Counted from the stretch's first letter, positions 26,097 to 34,715 are shown. The stretch: DNA of 50,140 nucleotides from Chloroflexota bacterium (GCA_005881495.1 VBHI01000211.1:1-50140), one strand, 5' to 3'. Numbers and translations are program-made. The notes: generated from the sequence alone by a model not told the origin.

Positions 26097-26741
26097 ATGC
26101 GCCGGATAGTCCTCATCAACCTGATCGTTGTTCTGGTGATCCTTGTCGTCGCTGGCGTCGGCGGGTACCTGCTCTACAACAATTACTTTTTCTACTCGAC
26201 CGATGATGCGCAGGTGAATGGGAACATCGTGAACATCGTTTCCACAGTACCAGGCACACTGAACAGCCTGACCGTCAAGATTGGCGACTACGTGGGCACT
26301 AATCAGGTCATTGGTACAGTCAAGGCCACTGGCAGCAATGCTATAGCGAATCTGACGGCCCCTTTCAGTGGGGTCATGGTGCAGGTACCCGGTGTGGTTG
26401 GTCAAACCGTTTCCCCTGGTATCGCATTAGCCCTGGAAGCTGACCCAAGTAGTGTGGACATCATCGCCTACGTGGATGAAAGTGCGATTAAAAACGTCTC
26501 TGTTGGCCAGTTTGTGGATGTCCATGTCGATGCATACAGCGGTACCAGCTTCAAAGGTCACGTCAGCCAGATCGTGGGCGCGGCAGCCAGTCAGTTCTCG
26601 CTGCTCCCGACGCAGGACAACAGCAGCGGCAACTTCACCAAGGTGAGTCAGCGTATTCCTGTGATCATCGCCCTCGATAGTGACTCCGGCCAGGCGCTGC
26701 TGCCTGGCATGAGCGCTGAGGTGGTGATCCATCTACACTAA
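26097..26741 (+). CDS. EmrA/HlyD-like membrane-fusion protein, short form
   Basis: 214 residues. An N-terminal membrane anchor (LINLIVVLVILVVAGVGGYL) is followed by YSTDDAQVNGNIVNIVSTVP, the biotinyl-lipoyl-like lead-in of EmrA proteins. Next come VKIGDYVGTNQVIGTV, LTAPFSGVMVQVPGVVGQTV and a beta-barrel part (VDIIAYVDESAIKNVSVGQF) ending LLPGMSAEVVIHLH. The coiled-coil hairpin normally inserted in the lipoyl domain is absent. AAGGATAAGGA precedes the ATG. It would adapt an exporter, but no EmrB-like transporter is encoded in the window. Confidence 0.85.
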   Translation: MRRIVLINLIVVLVILVVAGVGGYLLYNNYFFYSTDDAQVNGNIVNIVSTVPGTLNSLTVKIGDYVGTNQVIGTVKATGSNAIANLTAPFSGVMVQVPGVVGQTVSPGIALALEADPSSVDIIAYVDESAIKNVSVGQFVDVHVDAYSGTSFKGHVSQIVGAAASQFSLLPTQDNSSGNFTKVSQRIPVIIALDSDSGQALLPGMSAEVVIHLH

Positions 26742-26768
26742 CATGGATGAAAAGGAGCATGAACTCGT

Positions 26769-28628
26769 ATGTTGCAACAGCAGCAAAGCTCTATAGGTGA
26801 GTCGTTCACTCCACCTGGCGACGGTGATGCCGGCGGTCAAGGTGGGCCGGTAGGCCCGAATCTCCCGTGGTGGCGACGGGGTAGAGGGATCATTGTCATC
26901 ACTGCAGGGTTAAGTGCCATCGCTACCCTCTTGCTGGTGATCATCATCGGGAGTATCATCCTGGCAATGCAGACCCGCAGACCCGTCACGATGTACCAAT
27001 ACCAGAAGGTCACCCAGGGTAATGTCGCTCTTACCGTCAACATGGTCGGTCCTCTACAAGGCGGTACGTATAATGTCGTTTTTTCTGGCACGGGCAAAAT
27101 CGCTGAGATCAATGTCAAGGTAGGGCAGGCAGTCAATAAGGGCCAGGTACTCGCCAAGCTCGATAAGACATCGCTTGAGGATGCCGTCAGGCAGGCCCAG
27201 ACAGGAGTCAGGATTGCGGAGACGAACCTGAACAATAGTCAGGCAGGTTCCAATGCGACCCAGGGGCTCTCAGGATCAACTATTGCCGCAGCACAGACCA
27301 CCCTCAATAACGCACAGACAAACCTGAATAAGGTAAACGCGCAGTCGGGGGCGAGCGTTGCCGCGGCGCAGACGACGCTCAACAATGCAAAGGCAAACCT
27401 GAGTAAGACACAATCGCTATCGGCGGCCAGCATCGCCGCCGCACAGACGACGCTCAGTAATGATCAAACCAGCCTGAGTAATGCCCAGGCAACGTTGTTG
27501 GCGGCTCAAGTGGCAATGGCACAGGCTTGTGGTCCTTCTCCTCCTCCTCCTCCTGCTCCCGACTGTGCTACAGCGACGTCTGCGGTGGCTACTGCAAATG
27601 CGAGCGTTGCAGCAGCGCAGGCTAAGGTCAACAGCGACCAGAAGCAACTCTCACTGACCAAGGCGCAAGCCAACGCCAACAATACGATGGCGCAGGGTGT
27701 GGTCAACACTGCCCAGAGTCTGGTAAACACGACGCAGAAGCAAACCGCGACCAACAATGCGACAGCGCAGGCGCAGGTCAACACCGCGCAGAGCCAGTTG
27801 AACGTAGCGGTGTCCAGTGCCAATCTCAGCAACACATCGGCGCAGTCGCAGGTCAACAGCACACAGAGTCTGTTAGTCGCGGCCCTGGCTCAACTAGAAA
27901 CAGCGGAACATAATTTGGCGAATGCAACGCTGACGGCACCACATGATGGTGTCATAACGGTTATTAATGGTACAGTTGGCGGCACACCTGGTCTCCCAGT
28001 CAACGGGTCTACCAGTTCTGTAGCGCCTCCTGGAAGCACTTTCATACAGATCATAAATGCGTCGGTCCTACAAGTACAGGCCAACGTGGGCGAGTCCGAT
28101 GCTGCGAGCGTGAAGATAGGAGAACCCGCACAGTTTACGGTGAGTGCTTATGGCCAGCGGAAGTTTGGCGGAACGGTGAGTGCTATCTCACCCAATGGGG
28201 TGACGGTCTCGAACGTGGTGACATTCCCTGTGACCGTGGACGTTGACATGACTAGCTTACAGGGCGCGACCCTGTTACCCGGCATGGTGGCCAACGTCAC
28301 GATCTATGTGGTCCAGCGCTCTAACGTGTTGCTCATTCCCGTGAACGCGGTGAACTTTGCGCGAACAGCGCCCAGCATCGGGCTCATCAGCTCGCAACAG
28401 GCGGCCTCTGCGCTGGATAAAGCCAGCCTGATGCTCCGGCAGCTCCAAATTGAGAATCCAGCGATCTCGGTGGACAATCCGGTCCCGGCCTTTGTGCTTG
28501 AACCATCTAATGGCCGGTTTGTTGCCAAACCCGTGGTGTTGGGGCTGACAGATGGAACGAATTATGAAGTCCTGGCGGGTCTGTCGCTGGGTGAGACCAT
28601 CGTTGTCGGTGTACATACAGGAGGCTAG
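26769..28628 (+). CDS. HlyD-family efflux adaptor with long coiled coil
   Basis: 619 residues. A cytoplasmic 45-residue leader, one membrane helix (GIIVITAGLSAIATLLLVII), a lipoyl half (VGQAVNKGQVLAKLDKTSLE), then a long Ala/Asn/Gln-rich coiled coil (residues about 140-380). The coil has repeated AAQTTLNNA(Q/K)(T/A)NL units and is interrupted by a proline stretch (SPPPPPAPDC). The second lipoyl half is ATLTAPHDGVITVINGTVGG, and beta-barrel and membrane-proximal domains follow. AAGGAG precedes ATG 26769. In a single-membrane organism it would bridge a transporter to the cell wall. No transporter gene follows, so the partner must be encoded elsewhere. Confidence 0.88.
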   Translation: MLQQQQSSIGESFTPPGDGDAGGQGGPVGPNLPWWRRGRGIIVITAGLSAIATLLLVIIIGSIILAMQTRRPVTMYQYQKVTQGNVALTVNMVGPLQGGTYNVVFSGTGKIAEINVKVGQAVNKGQVLAKLDKTSLEDAVRQAQTGVRIAETNLNNSQAGSNATQGLSGSTIAAAQTTLNNAQTNLNKVNAQSGASVAAAQTTLNNAKANLSKTQSLSAASIAAAQTTLSNDQTSLSNAQATLLAAQVAMAQACGPSPPPPPAPDCATATSAVATANASVAAAQAKVNSDQKQLSLTKAQANANNTMAQGVVNTAQSLVNTTQKQTATNNATAQAQVNTAQSQLNVAVSSANLSNTSAQSQVNSTQSLLVAALAQLETAEHNLANATLTAPHDGVITVINGTVGGTPGLPVNGSTSSVAPPGSTFIQIINASVLQVQANVGESDAASVKIGEPAQFTVSAYGQRKFGGTVSAISPNGVTVSNVVTFPVTVDVDMTSLQGATLLPGMVANVTIYVVQRSNVLLIPVNAVNFARTAPSIGLISSQQAASALDKASLMLRQLQIENPAISVDNPVPAFVLEPSNGRFVAKPVVLGLTDGTNYEVLAGLSLGETIVVGVHTGG

Positions 28629-28649
28629 CACTGCGGGGCAGTTGGACCG

Positions 28650-28815
28650 GTACGTGGCAACCGCGGGAGATGCTTCGCTACGCTCAGCATGACAGGGTAC
28701 TCAGCATGACAATGACTCAGCATGACAATGGCTCAGTCTATAGATGTAGACCGGGATGTGGCAACCGCGGGAGATGCTTCGCTACGCTCAGCATGACAAT
28801 GACTCAGCATGACAA
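28650..28815. repeat. paired GGGAGATGCTTCGCTACGC repeats
   Basis: GTGGCAACCGCGGGAGATGC continuing TTCGCTACGCTCAGCATGAC occurs at about 28653-28692 and 28758-28799. Extra ACTCAGCATGACAATG units lie between and after. It fills the gap before the next gene and reaches its ribosome site. Confidence 0.88.
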
Positions 28816-28828
28816 GAGAGGTGAAAAT

Positions 28829-29773
28829 GTGCGACTCGTTTCTTTGCTGGCTAGCGCGACCGAGATGATCGCTGAATTAGGCTGTTTGGATCAACTGGTA
28901 GGACGCTCTCACGAATGTGACTATCCACCAGAGGTGCTCTCGCTGCCAGTAGTCAGTAAGGTGGAGATTGACATCGACACCAGTAGCGCCGAGATTGATG
29001 CCCAGGTGAAACAACTGGCACAGGGCAAACGGACACTTGACGAGGCGGCGCTCAAGGCATTAAGTATCTATGTTATCGATATCGAACGACTTCAGACCTT
29101 GCGGCCAGATGTGATCTTTACTCAAACGCAGTGCGAAGTCTGCGCGGTGAGCGAGCGTGATGTTGTGCAGGCGATACAACACCTGACTGGCTTGCAGCCG
29201 CGCGTCGTCTCGCTGACTCCCTATCGCCTGGATGATGTATGGGAGGATGTGGTGCGCGTGGGCAAGGTACTGGGACGACAAGAACGCGCCGATATGCTGG
29301 TGAATGGCTATAGACAGCGGCTGGAGCACCTGGCAGCGGTGACAGCAACATTTGGTTACAGGCTGCGCGTGGCGATACTAGAGTGGCTCGATCCATTGAT
29401 GGGGGCGGGGAACTGGGCGCCCGAACTGGTTGTCGCAGCCGGAGGAGAGCCGGTGTTCGGGGAAATTGGGCAGCACTCGCCCTGGCTAAGCTGGGATGAA
29501 CTGCAAGCGGCGGACCTGGATGTCCTGGTGCTTGCTCCTTGCGGCTATACGCTCGAACGCACGATGGTGGATGTACCGATTTTGCAACGGCATCCTGCCT
29601 GGCAATCCTTGCGAGCAGTACAGAACAAGCGGGTCTATGCCATTGATGGCAACGCCTATCTTCACCGTTCCGGGCCACGCCTGGTGGAATCTGCTGAATT
29701 GCTAGGTCGCGTCCTCTGGGGGGAAGAGTTGGGCATCGAAGTCGACACACAAGCGTGGAAACATGTGCAATAG
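28829..29773 (+). CDS. cobalamin-binding-like (BtuF-type) protein without signal peptide
   Basis: 314 residues from GTG 28829 (GAGAGGTG upstream); the frame runs further 5' but into a dispersed repeat. It begins VRLVSLLASATEMIAELGCL then GRSHECDYP, the BtuF/FepB-type fold. It continues with VIFTQTQCEVCAVSERDVVQ, ILEWLDPLMGAGNWAPELV and APCGYTLERT. There is no export signal, so it is probably cytoplasmic, unlike true BtuF. No BtuCD permease is nearby. The two cysteines in QCEVC are typical of this soluble subfamily. It overlaps the DUF5522 gene by 19 bases. Ligand is inferred only. Confidence 0.82.
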   Translation: MRLVSLLASATEMIAELGCLDQLVGRSHECDYPPEVLSLPVVSKVEIDIDTSSAEIDAQVKQLAQGKRTLDEAALKALSIYVIDIERLQTLRPDVIFTQTQCEVCAVSERDVVQAIQHLTGLQPRVVSLTPYRLDDVWEDVVRVGKVLGRQERADMLVNGYRQRLEHLAAVTATFGYRLRVAILEWLDPLMGAGNWAPELVVAAGGEPVFGEIGQHSPWLSWDELQAADLDVLVLAPCGYTLERTMVDVPILQRHPAWQSLRAVQNKRVYAIDGNAYLHRSGPRLVESAELLGRVLWGEELGIEVDTQAWKHVQ

Positions 29774-30171
29774 AGGTAAAGCTGCTGTTGTTACGACGGC
29801 TCCCTGTGCTTAAGGGTGTGGATGAATTGGAAGGTAGCCCCATCGAAGACCAGGATGATTGGATTATTGACGCTAACGGCTTCTACGTTGCTACCCGCTC
29901 ATTTTTGATCCGGCGTGGGTATTGTTGTGCGAACCAGTGCCGCAATTGTCCCTATATTAACTGGCGCAACTCTCCGACATGGGAACCTCTGCCAGCAGAG
30001 GCAGTACATTTTATTGAAGTGTCGCCAAAGGCGGTAGAGGGCGCACGAAATGCGCTCGCGTATCATGAGCAGCAGGTACATACTGGGTGCAAGAGCGGAG
30101 AAGAACTTCACCAGACAATGATCGCGCACTATCGGTTGCTTTTGGAGCGCTGGGTAGAAGCGAGTGGATAA
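29755..30171 (+). CDS. DUF5522-type cysteine-motif protein
   Basis: 138 residues from GTG 29755, overlapping the cobalamin-binding-like gene by 19 bases. The hallmark is FLIRRGYCCANQCRNCPY, with four cysteines in a CC-x3-C-x2-C arrangement that probably binds a metal. It follows YVATRSF. The C-terminal third (AVEGARNALAYHEQQVHTGC and on) is helical. Function unknown; the overlap suggests co-translation with the upstream gene. Confidence 0.75.
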   Translation: METCAIEVKLLLLRRLPVLKGVDELEGSPIEDQDDWIIDANGFYVATRSFLIRRGYCCANQCRNCPYINWRNSPTWEPLPAEAVHFIEVSPKAVEGARNALAYHEQQVHTGCKSGEELHQTMIAHYRLLLERWVEASG

Positions 30172-30229
30172 AAGTGCACGTCGTTGAAGGGGATGGCCCT
30201 TTCTTGTCACGCGGAGGGTGGCGAAGGGG

Positions 30230-30283
30230 GTGTCTGGATGGGAGTGGAGATGCTTCGCTATGCTCAGCATGACAGGGTGTTCA
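30230..30283. repeat. GAGATGCTTCGCTATGCTCAG dispersed repeat
   Basis: One copy of the family seen at 22678 and 28650: GGAGATGCTTCGCTATGCTC followed by AGCATGACAGGG. Confidence 0.7.
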
Positions 30284-30301
30284 CTCTTTGCTCTTCTTCC
30301 A

Positions 30302-30350
30302 TGACAAGACCCAGTGCCGGTTCGTCCAGTACCATAATGGGTGGATCGGC
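30302..30350 (-). pseudogene. fragment of an ABC transporter ATPase
   Basis: The minus strand reads ADPPIMVLDEPALGLVMEE. This is the Walker B region (LDEP) of a LivF/LivG-like ABC ATPase, cut on one side by the TnpB element end and on the other by a dispersed repeat. Only about 16 codons remain. Confidence 0.6.
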
Positions 30351-30387
30351 AGTCAAGTACCTCCGCCTGAAGGCAGGAGGCTTGTAA

Positions 30388-31494
30388 CTAACCCGCATGG
30401 GTCGCTACCATAGGCTGCTTGACGGCAGCCCGCGAAATATTGATCGCGGCATTGTAGTCCGCACTCAAGCAGAAACCGCACTGCTTACAGCGAAAGGAGG
30501 CTTGGGATTGACGATTGGCTTTTTCACAATGTCCACACTGAGAGCAGGTGCGACTGGTGTTCCTTGGGTCAACGAACTTGAGAGGAATGCCCGCCCAAGC
30601 TGCCTTGTAGGCAATGCATCCTCTCAAGTGGAAAAAAGCCCAGCAATGCCGTTCATAGCGGTTTTCCCGACGAACCGTGACTCGCTCTCGAATGCCGGTG
30701 AGGTCTTCAAGAGCGAGTGCCTTGCGAGTGTGAACGGCTTTCTCAACCAGGGTCTTACTGATACACTGATTAGTGTTTTTCTGGAAACGCTTCTCACGTC
30801 CACTCATCCGTTTGAGGCGGCGTTTGGCCGAGCGGGTCCCCACCTTCTGCAGGCTTTGGCGACGGCGGTGATAGCGCAGACGGACTTCATGGACTTTGGC
30901 CCCGCTGAAGGACTCCCCTGTGCTATCGGTGGCCAGGTTCACCATGCCAAGATCAACTCCGAGGGTCTCTTGCGTCTCCCTCTGTTGAGGGGCTTCTCTG
31001 CTTTGGGTCACATGCAAATAGTAGAGACCACGCCGCCAGACGAGATCAGCCCCACCGATGGTCCATGCCGGATCGATGAGCAGGGCGTGCTGACGCTCGC
31101 CCAAGATCATGCGGCAGATCACGCGCCCGTGCAGCGTATTGAGGGAAACACGGTCAAGACTCATCAAGCGGTAGGTCCGTGCATCATAGCGCACACTGCC
31201 CCGCGAGCCAAACTCAGGACACGTCTCCTGCTTCTTGGCTCTGACGGCTTTGACCGCTTCCACCGCCTTGGCCCGCGCACAACACGCCAACTGAGCACCA
31301 AGGCCAAAGCGGGAGCGGGTTTCGCCATAGACGCGGTGATGGGCGGTAGTGGTGTTGGTAATCCTCTCCTGCCAACAAAGAGAGGCAATCCACGAAGCCG
31401 CTTCATTAAAACGCTGTTGCGTCTCTTGCAAAACGGCTTCATGGCTTGCTATGTCAAGCTTAATACAGATGGTTCTCGTAAGGGTTTTGCTCAT
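30388..31494 (-). CDS. tnpB: TnpB RNA-guided nuclease
   Basis: 368 residues. The N-terminal WED/REC-like region starts LTRTICIKLDIASHEAVL. The RuvC residues are present: D181 in LGVDLGMVNLATDS, E263 in ALALEDLTGIRE and D346 in LSADYNAAINIS. The zinc ribbon is C317-x2-C320 with C336-x2-C339 (TCSQCGHC, RCKQCGFC). All catalytic and metal residues are intact, so it is probably an active RNA-guided endonuclease that helps element retention. The ATG is only six bases beyond the -10 box, so the mRNA is nearly leaderless. Confidence 0.93.
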   Translation of the reverse strand: MSKTLTRTICIKLDIASHEAVLQETQQRFNEAASWIASLCWQERITNTTTAHHRVYGETRSRFGLGAQLACCARAKAVEAVKAVRAKKQETCPEFGSRGSVRYDARTYRLMSLDRVSLNTLHGRVICRMILGERQHALLIDPAWTIGGADLVWRRGLYYLHVTQSREAPQQRETQETLGVDLGMVNLATDSTGESFSGAKVHEVRLRYHRRRQSLQKVGTRSAKRRLKRMSGREKRFQKNTNQCISKTLVEKAVHTRKALALEDLTGIRERVTVRRENRYERHCWAFFHLRGCIAYKAAWAGIPLKFVDPRNTSRTCSQCGHCEKANRQSQASFRCKQCGFCLSADYNAAINISRAAVKQPMVATHAG

Positions 31495-31500
31495 AAAAAG

Positions 31501-31529
31501 AGTGTAGCAGACAGTGGAACAACCGTCAA
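31501..31529 (-). promoter_or_regulatory. promoter of tnpB
   Basis: On the minus strand TTGACG (31529-31524), a 17-base spacer and TACACT (31506-31501), then CTTTTT and ATG. Confidence 0.6.
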
Positions 31530-31606
31530 GAAAGCAGTCGCCTGCGGGCGGCGGCGTTTCCTCCCACGCCTCGACGACTTATGAAAGTAGCGGCAATAAG
31601 CACCTG

Positions 31607-31641
31607 TCGTAGTCTGCGCTTCATCTAACCGCAGACTACGA
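31607..31641 (-). terminator. 12-bp stem hairpin at the end of the carboxypeptidase gene
   Basis: TCGTAGTCTGCG and CGCAGACTACGA form a perfect stem around an 11-base loop. It overlaps the carboxypeptidase stop codon. There is no T run on either side, so it may stabilise the mRNA end rather than terminate. Confidence 0.5.
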
Positions 31642-32589
31642 GGCGGGCGGTTCGAGGGGAAGGGCAAATCCCCAATCAAGCAACGTGCTTGCATCAGCAA
31701 AGCGCTGGTTTACATCCGGCTCATGCATCAACGCCCCAATGAGATGATGTCTCCCATTGGTGGCAGTAAACACCAGGCAGTAGCCTGCCTCAACGGTAAA
31801 GCCGGTCTTGATGCCAGTTGCTCCCGGATAGGTACTGAGCAAGGTATTGATGGAGTTCCAGGTATAGGCATGATGAACTGTACTGACTGGAAGGACATAG
31901 TGTTGCAGTTCAACGAGTTGCGCAAAGAACGGATTGGCCATGGCAGTGCGCGCCAGGTGCGCTAAGTCAGCGGCGGTTGTGTACTGGTTGGGATCGGGCT
32001 TACCTTGAGGCGTCAGGTATGTGAGTCCATCCGGGTTGATGTAGTGGGTTTGGGTGAGATGGAGTCGACGCGCGAACTGGTTCATCGCCTGGACAAACTT
32101 GCTCGTCGTTCCCCCGACGGCATCTGCAATAGCAATGGCGGCATCGTCGCCCGAGGGCAGCATGAGCCCATAGAGCAGATCCTTCAAGCGGATCTGGTCA
32201 CCAACAACCAGGTTGGCGCTGCTGCCGTTGTGTGTCTGGACCTCGTTGATGGCGTCTTGCCGGATCGTTACAATTTGACTGAGATCAGCGGTTTGAATGG
32301 CGATGAGGGCGGTCATGATTTTGGTGGTACTAGCCATAGGCAAGCGGTGATCTCCCTGAACATCAACTAAGATATGACCGGTGTCGGCGTCAAGTAAGTA
32401 AGCGGCCTGGGCGCTCACCGCTGGTGGCGTCCCTCTCACCGTGAGAATAGGGGTGGGAGATGGGGTAGGAGGCGGTACGAGATCTCGCAACAGCCGCGTT
32501 CCGAAGGGGGTGAAAGCGAGCACGGGAGCCGCCAGCGCAAGCTCGACTGCCAGGAATAATAAGATGGTAGCAAGAATAAGGCGTTTCAT
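31636..32589 (-). CDS. D-alanyl-D-alanine carboxypeptidase (S11 family)
   Basis: About 318 residues. An N-terminal hydrophobic anchor (LILATILLFLAVELALA) and a proline linker (PPPTPSPTP) put the enzyme outside the membrane. The penicillin-binding motifs are S-x-x-K in MASTTKIMTAL (about residue 88), SGD in MLPSGDDAAIAIADA and KTG in GIKTGFTVEAGYC. It trims the terminal D-Ala of peptidoglycan pentapeptides. It lacks the C-terminal beta domain of PBP5-type enzymes, as in many monoderm relatives. ATG 32589 is preferred because AGGA lies eight bases upstream; ATG 32595 is possible. Confidence 0.92.
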   Translation of the reverse strand: MKRLILATILLFLAVELALAAPVLAFTPFGTRLLRDLVPPPTPSPTPILTVRGTPPAVSAQAAYLLDADTGHILVDVQGDHRLPMASTTKIMTALIAIQTADLSQIVTIRQDAINEVQTHNGSSANLVVGDQIRLKDLLYGLMLPSGDDAAIAIADAVGGTTSKFVQAMNQFARRLHLTQTHYINPDGLTYLTPQGKPDPNQYTTAADLAHLARTAMANPFFAQLVELQHYVLPVSTVHHAYTWNSINTLLSTYPGATGIKTGFTVEAGYCLVFTATNGRHHLIGALMHEPDVNQRFADASTLLDWGFALPLEPPAS

Positions 32590-32724
32590 GAGCATTGTCC
32601 TTTAGCAACAATTTGCCAATATCATTTCTCTTTGTCTATTAATATAACGACTCATGAGGGCGTATGGGATGGTTGCCGGCGTGAGAGTGGAAGGAAGGGT
32701 GTGTGAGGGCCGATAAATCGGCCC

Positions 32725-33657
32725 CTACGGCTGGTTTATTAGCGTAGAGGGGATTGAGCGTGGTGCGTGGGAACGGATAAATCGTTGAATATGTTCTCTT
32801 GCTTGCCGCGCTTCGGGCAGCCGCCGCCCGAACGCTTGCCAGACGTGTATCATGTTCGACCATACCTGCAACTCGACGGAGACGCCTGCCTCACGCGCGC
32901 GTACTGCAAAGCGCCTGGCGTCGTCCAGGAGAATGTCCTCTGTGCCAACCTGCAAGAGCATCGGCGGGAGTCCGTGTAGATCTGAGTAGAGGGGCGAGGC
33001 GAGGGGAGTACGTGGGTCTGTTGTTCCCAGGTATGCATCCGCGGCCTTCTTGAGCGCCTGTGGTGTGAGGATGACATCTGCTCTGGCCCTGGTGCGTATC
33101 GACTCACCGGTACAGGCGAGATCAAACCAGGGTGAGAGACAAACGGCAGCGGCAGGTAAAGGAATTTGCTCATCACGCAGTGTCAGCAACAATGCCACTG
33201 TCAAACCTCCACCGGCCGAGTCTCCCATGACCACTATCTGCTCGGATCGTATGCCCTGTGCAAGCAGCCAAAGGTAGGCTGTGCGCGCATCAACGACCGC
33301 GGCAGGAAAGGGATGCTCCGGGGCGAGACGATACTCGATCATCAAGAGGCGTGTCCTGGTTGCCCTGGCGTAGGTGACGAGTGTTGGGTGATACATGGTG
33401 AGTGAACCTAACACATATGCCCCTCCATGCAAATAGAGGATTACCTGCTCCGTCGAGATAGCGGATGGAGTGACCCATGCCGCGGGCAAGCCATCTATTA
33501 CGGTTGGCTTATATGTTATATCTTGCGGAAATTTGAAGGGTGAGGATATGGCGTCATTTGCCGCGCGCTGCTCCGTAAATGTCTGTTCTTTGTTTCTAAG
33601 GCGCATGTTAAGCAGGCGAATAGCGGGTTTGATAAGATAACTTTGCCAACTGGGCAT
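32725..33657 (-). CDS. alpha/beta hydrolase, hormone-sensitive-lipase type
   Basis: 310 residues. The oxyanion motif is LYLHGGAYVLG (77-80), the nucleophile elbow is GDSAGG (Ser147), the acid is Asp241 in QVGTEDILLDD and the base is His271 in NMIHVWQAF. It fits the HSL (family IV) esterases acting on short-chain esters. The last codons (STLINQP) and the stop sit at the edge of a GGGCCGATAAATCGGC repeat, so the C-terminus may have been altered by it. Substrate unknown. Confidence 0.9.
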   Translation of the reverse strand: MPSWQSYLIKPAIRLLNMRLRNKEQTFTEQRAANDAISSPFKFPQDITYKPTVIDGLPAAWVTPSAISTEQVILYLHGGAYVLGSLTMYHPTLVTYARATRTRLLMIEYRLAPEHPFPAAVVDARTAYLWLLAQGIRSEQIVVMGDSAGGGLTVALLLTLRDEQIPLPAAAVCLSPWFDLACTGESIRTRARADVILTPQALKKAADAYLGTTDPRTPLASPLYSDLHGLPPMLLQVGTEDILLDDARRFAVRAREAGVSVELQVWSNMIHVWQAFGRRLPEARQAREHIQRFIRSHAPRSIPSTLINQP

Positions 33658-34036
33658 TGAGGTTCTCCACTACCACGACATTGTTCAATATCAGTTTGCC
33701 GGTCTCGTTTACTTTGCATATCGTCTCAAAGGGTGAGACATGTGGACTGTCATTCATGATTCCGTCGCTTTCTCTTTTGGGCTAGCTAGCCAGGGCAATG
33801 TAGTTCTTGTATTTGTTGACATAATAAAAATATTATCATTTATTCTATATATTTTGACTCATTTATAGCACGAGATATTCAATTCGTCAATGTAAGTGGA
33901 ATTATGTGACTGTTACCTGTTGGAAAGTATTTAATCTGCCTGAGTGGGGAGCGCCTTACCTGGCTCCGCGAGGGATGCTGTTTTATCTTATTCATCTGGA
34001 GAGGGGTAAATCCAGCGAGGGCCGATAAATCGGCGG
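33658..34036. other. AT-rich intergenic stretch with dispersed repeat
   Basis: No gene is seen. An AT-rich tract at about 33815-33870 contains ATAATA...TATTAT and two TTGAC boxes, so promoters are possible. A GGGCCGATAAATCGGC copy lies at 34019-34034. Confidence 0.5.
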
Positions 34037-34233
34037 TAATAGGCATCAACCTAAGAAAAGCCCATGCAGACAGACCCTTCGCTGCGGCTCAGGGTGACAA
34101 GGGAACGCTGTCATGCTGAGCACGTTCGCTTCGCTCAGTGTAAACTCTAGCGAAGCATCTCGAGGCCCATCGGGACAGACCCTTCGCTGCGGCTCAGGGT
34201 GACATTCAAGGCAGCTTAGGTTGATGCGTATTA
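34037..34233. repeat. 197-bp MITE-like composite repeat
   Basis: Ends TAATAGGCATCAACCTAAG (34037-34055) and its near-perfect complement (34215-34233, one mismatch) are inverted. Both sides are flanked by the same 17 bases GGGCCGATAAATCGGCG. The inside holds two AGACCCTTCGCTGCGGCTCA units. One end of a related copy is at about 49831-49860. Confidence 0.78.
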
Positions 34234-34275
34234 GGGCCGATAAATCGGCGCTGGGCGCGATAAATCGGCCCCTAC
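34233..34275. repeat. compound GATAAATCGGC repeat
   Basis: Exact reverse complement of 6833-6875. The remaining bases to 34430 show no gene. Confidence 0.9.
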
Positions 34276-34430
34276 TGTATATGTATGGATTACCCACATC
34301 GTCACCGGGCCGGATTATTAAGAAGCGTTTCCTTTAAGCTTATTGCCTTCCACAGCATAACGATTATTAGCAACGCAAACCTTGTGTGAATATGCTACAC
34401 TAATAACGAGTCTGATAGTGGAGAAGCGCT

Positions 34431-34715
34431 GTGAATACGTATCAAGTCATCTATCAACGTCATGCTGTTGAACGAATGGCGCAGAGGGGTGTGAGCGAGG
34501 AAGATGTCATGCAAGTGCTTCTCACAGGGGAGACAATACAGGTCTATTCTGGTGATACTCCTTTCCCAAGTGAGTTAATCCTCGGTTGGTGTAATAAGCG
34601 GCCGCTCCATATTGTGGTTGCAACTGATACGACAAGGCGAAGGAGGATAATAGTGACAGTGTATGAACCAAATCCAGATCAATGGGACACTAATTTCAGG
34701 AGGAAAAAGTCATGA
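34431..34715 (+). CDS. DUF4258 protein, probable toxin
   Basis: 94 residues from GTG 34431 (GGAG nine bases upstream). The fold resembles RelE-type toxins: YQRHAVERMAQRGVSEEDVM near the start and RRRRIIVTVYEPNPDQW near the end, with the conserved His and Arg residues. The stop overlaps the next gene's start (ATGA). DUF4258 next to a YgiT-type zinc finger gene is a recognised type II toxin-antitoxin arrangement. Target (RNA or ribosome) unproven. Confidence 0.82.
   Translation: MNTYQVIYQRHAVERMAQRGVSEEDVMQVLLTGETIQVYSGDTPFPSELILGWCNKRPLHIVVATDTTRRRRIIVTVYEPNPDQWDTNFRRKKS

Larger units (their letters stand above)
30352..31530 (-). mobile_element. orphan TnpB (IS200/IS605-type) element
   Basis: A tnpB gene with no tnpA. 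Downstream of its stop is a short hairpin CCTCCTGCC TTC AGGCGGAGG then TACTTGAC (30352-30383). That is the expected right end, and it would form the 3' end of the omega (re)RNA. Flanking sequence directly after it would be the natural guide, and here it is the ABC ATPase fragment. The left boundary is not certain; the promoter at 31501-31529 lies inside the left end region. Confidence 0.75.

Noticed and set aside
30397..31584. 395-codon plus-strand frame opposite tnpB
   Set aside because: Antisense to an intact TnpB with all motifs; no ribosome site.
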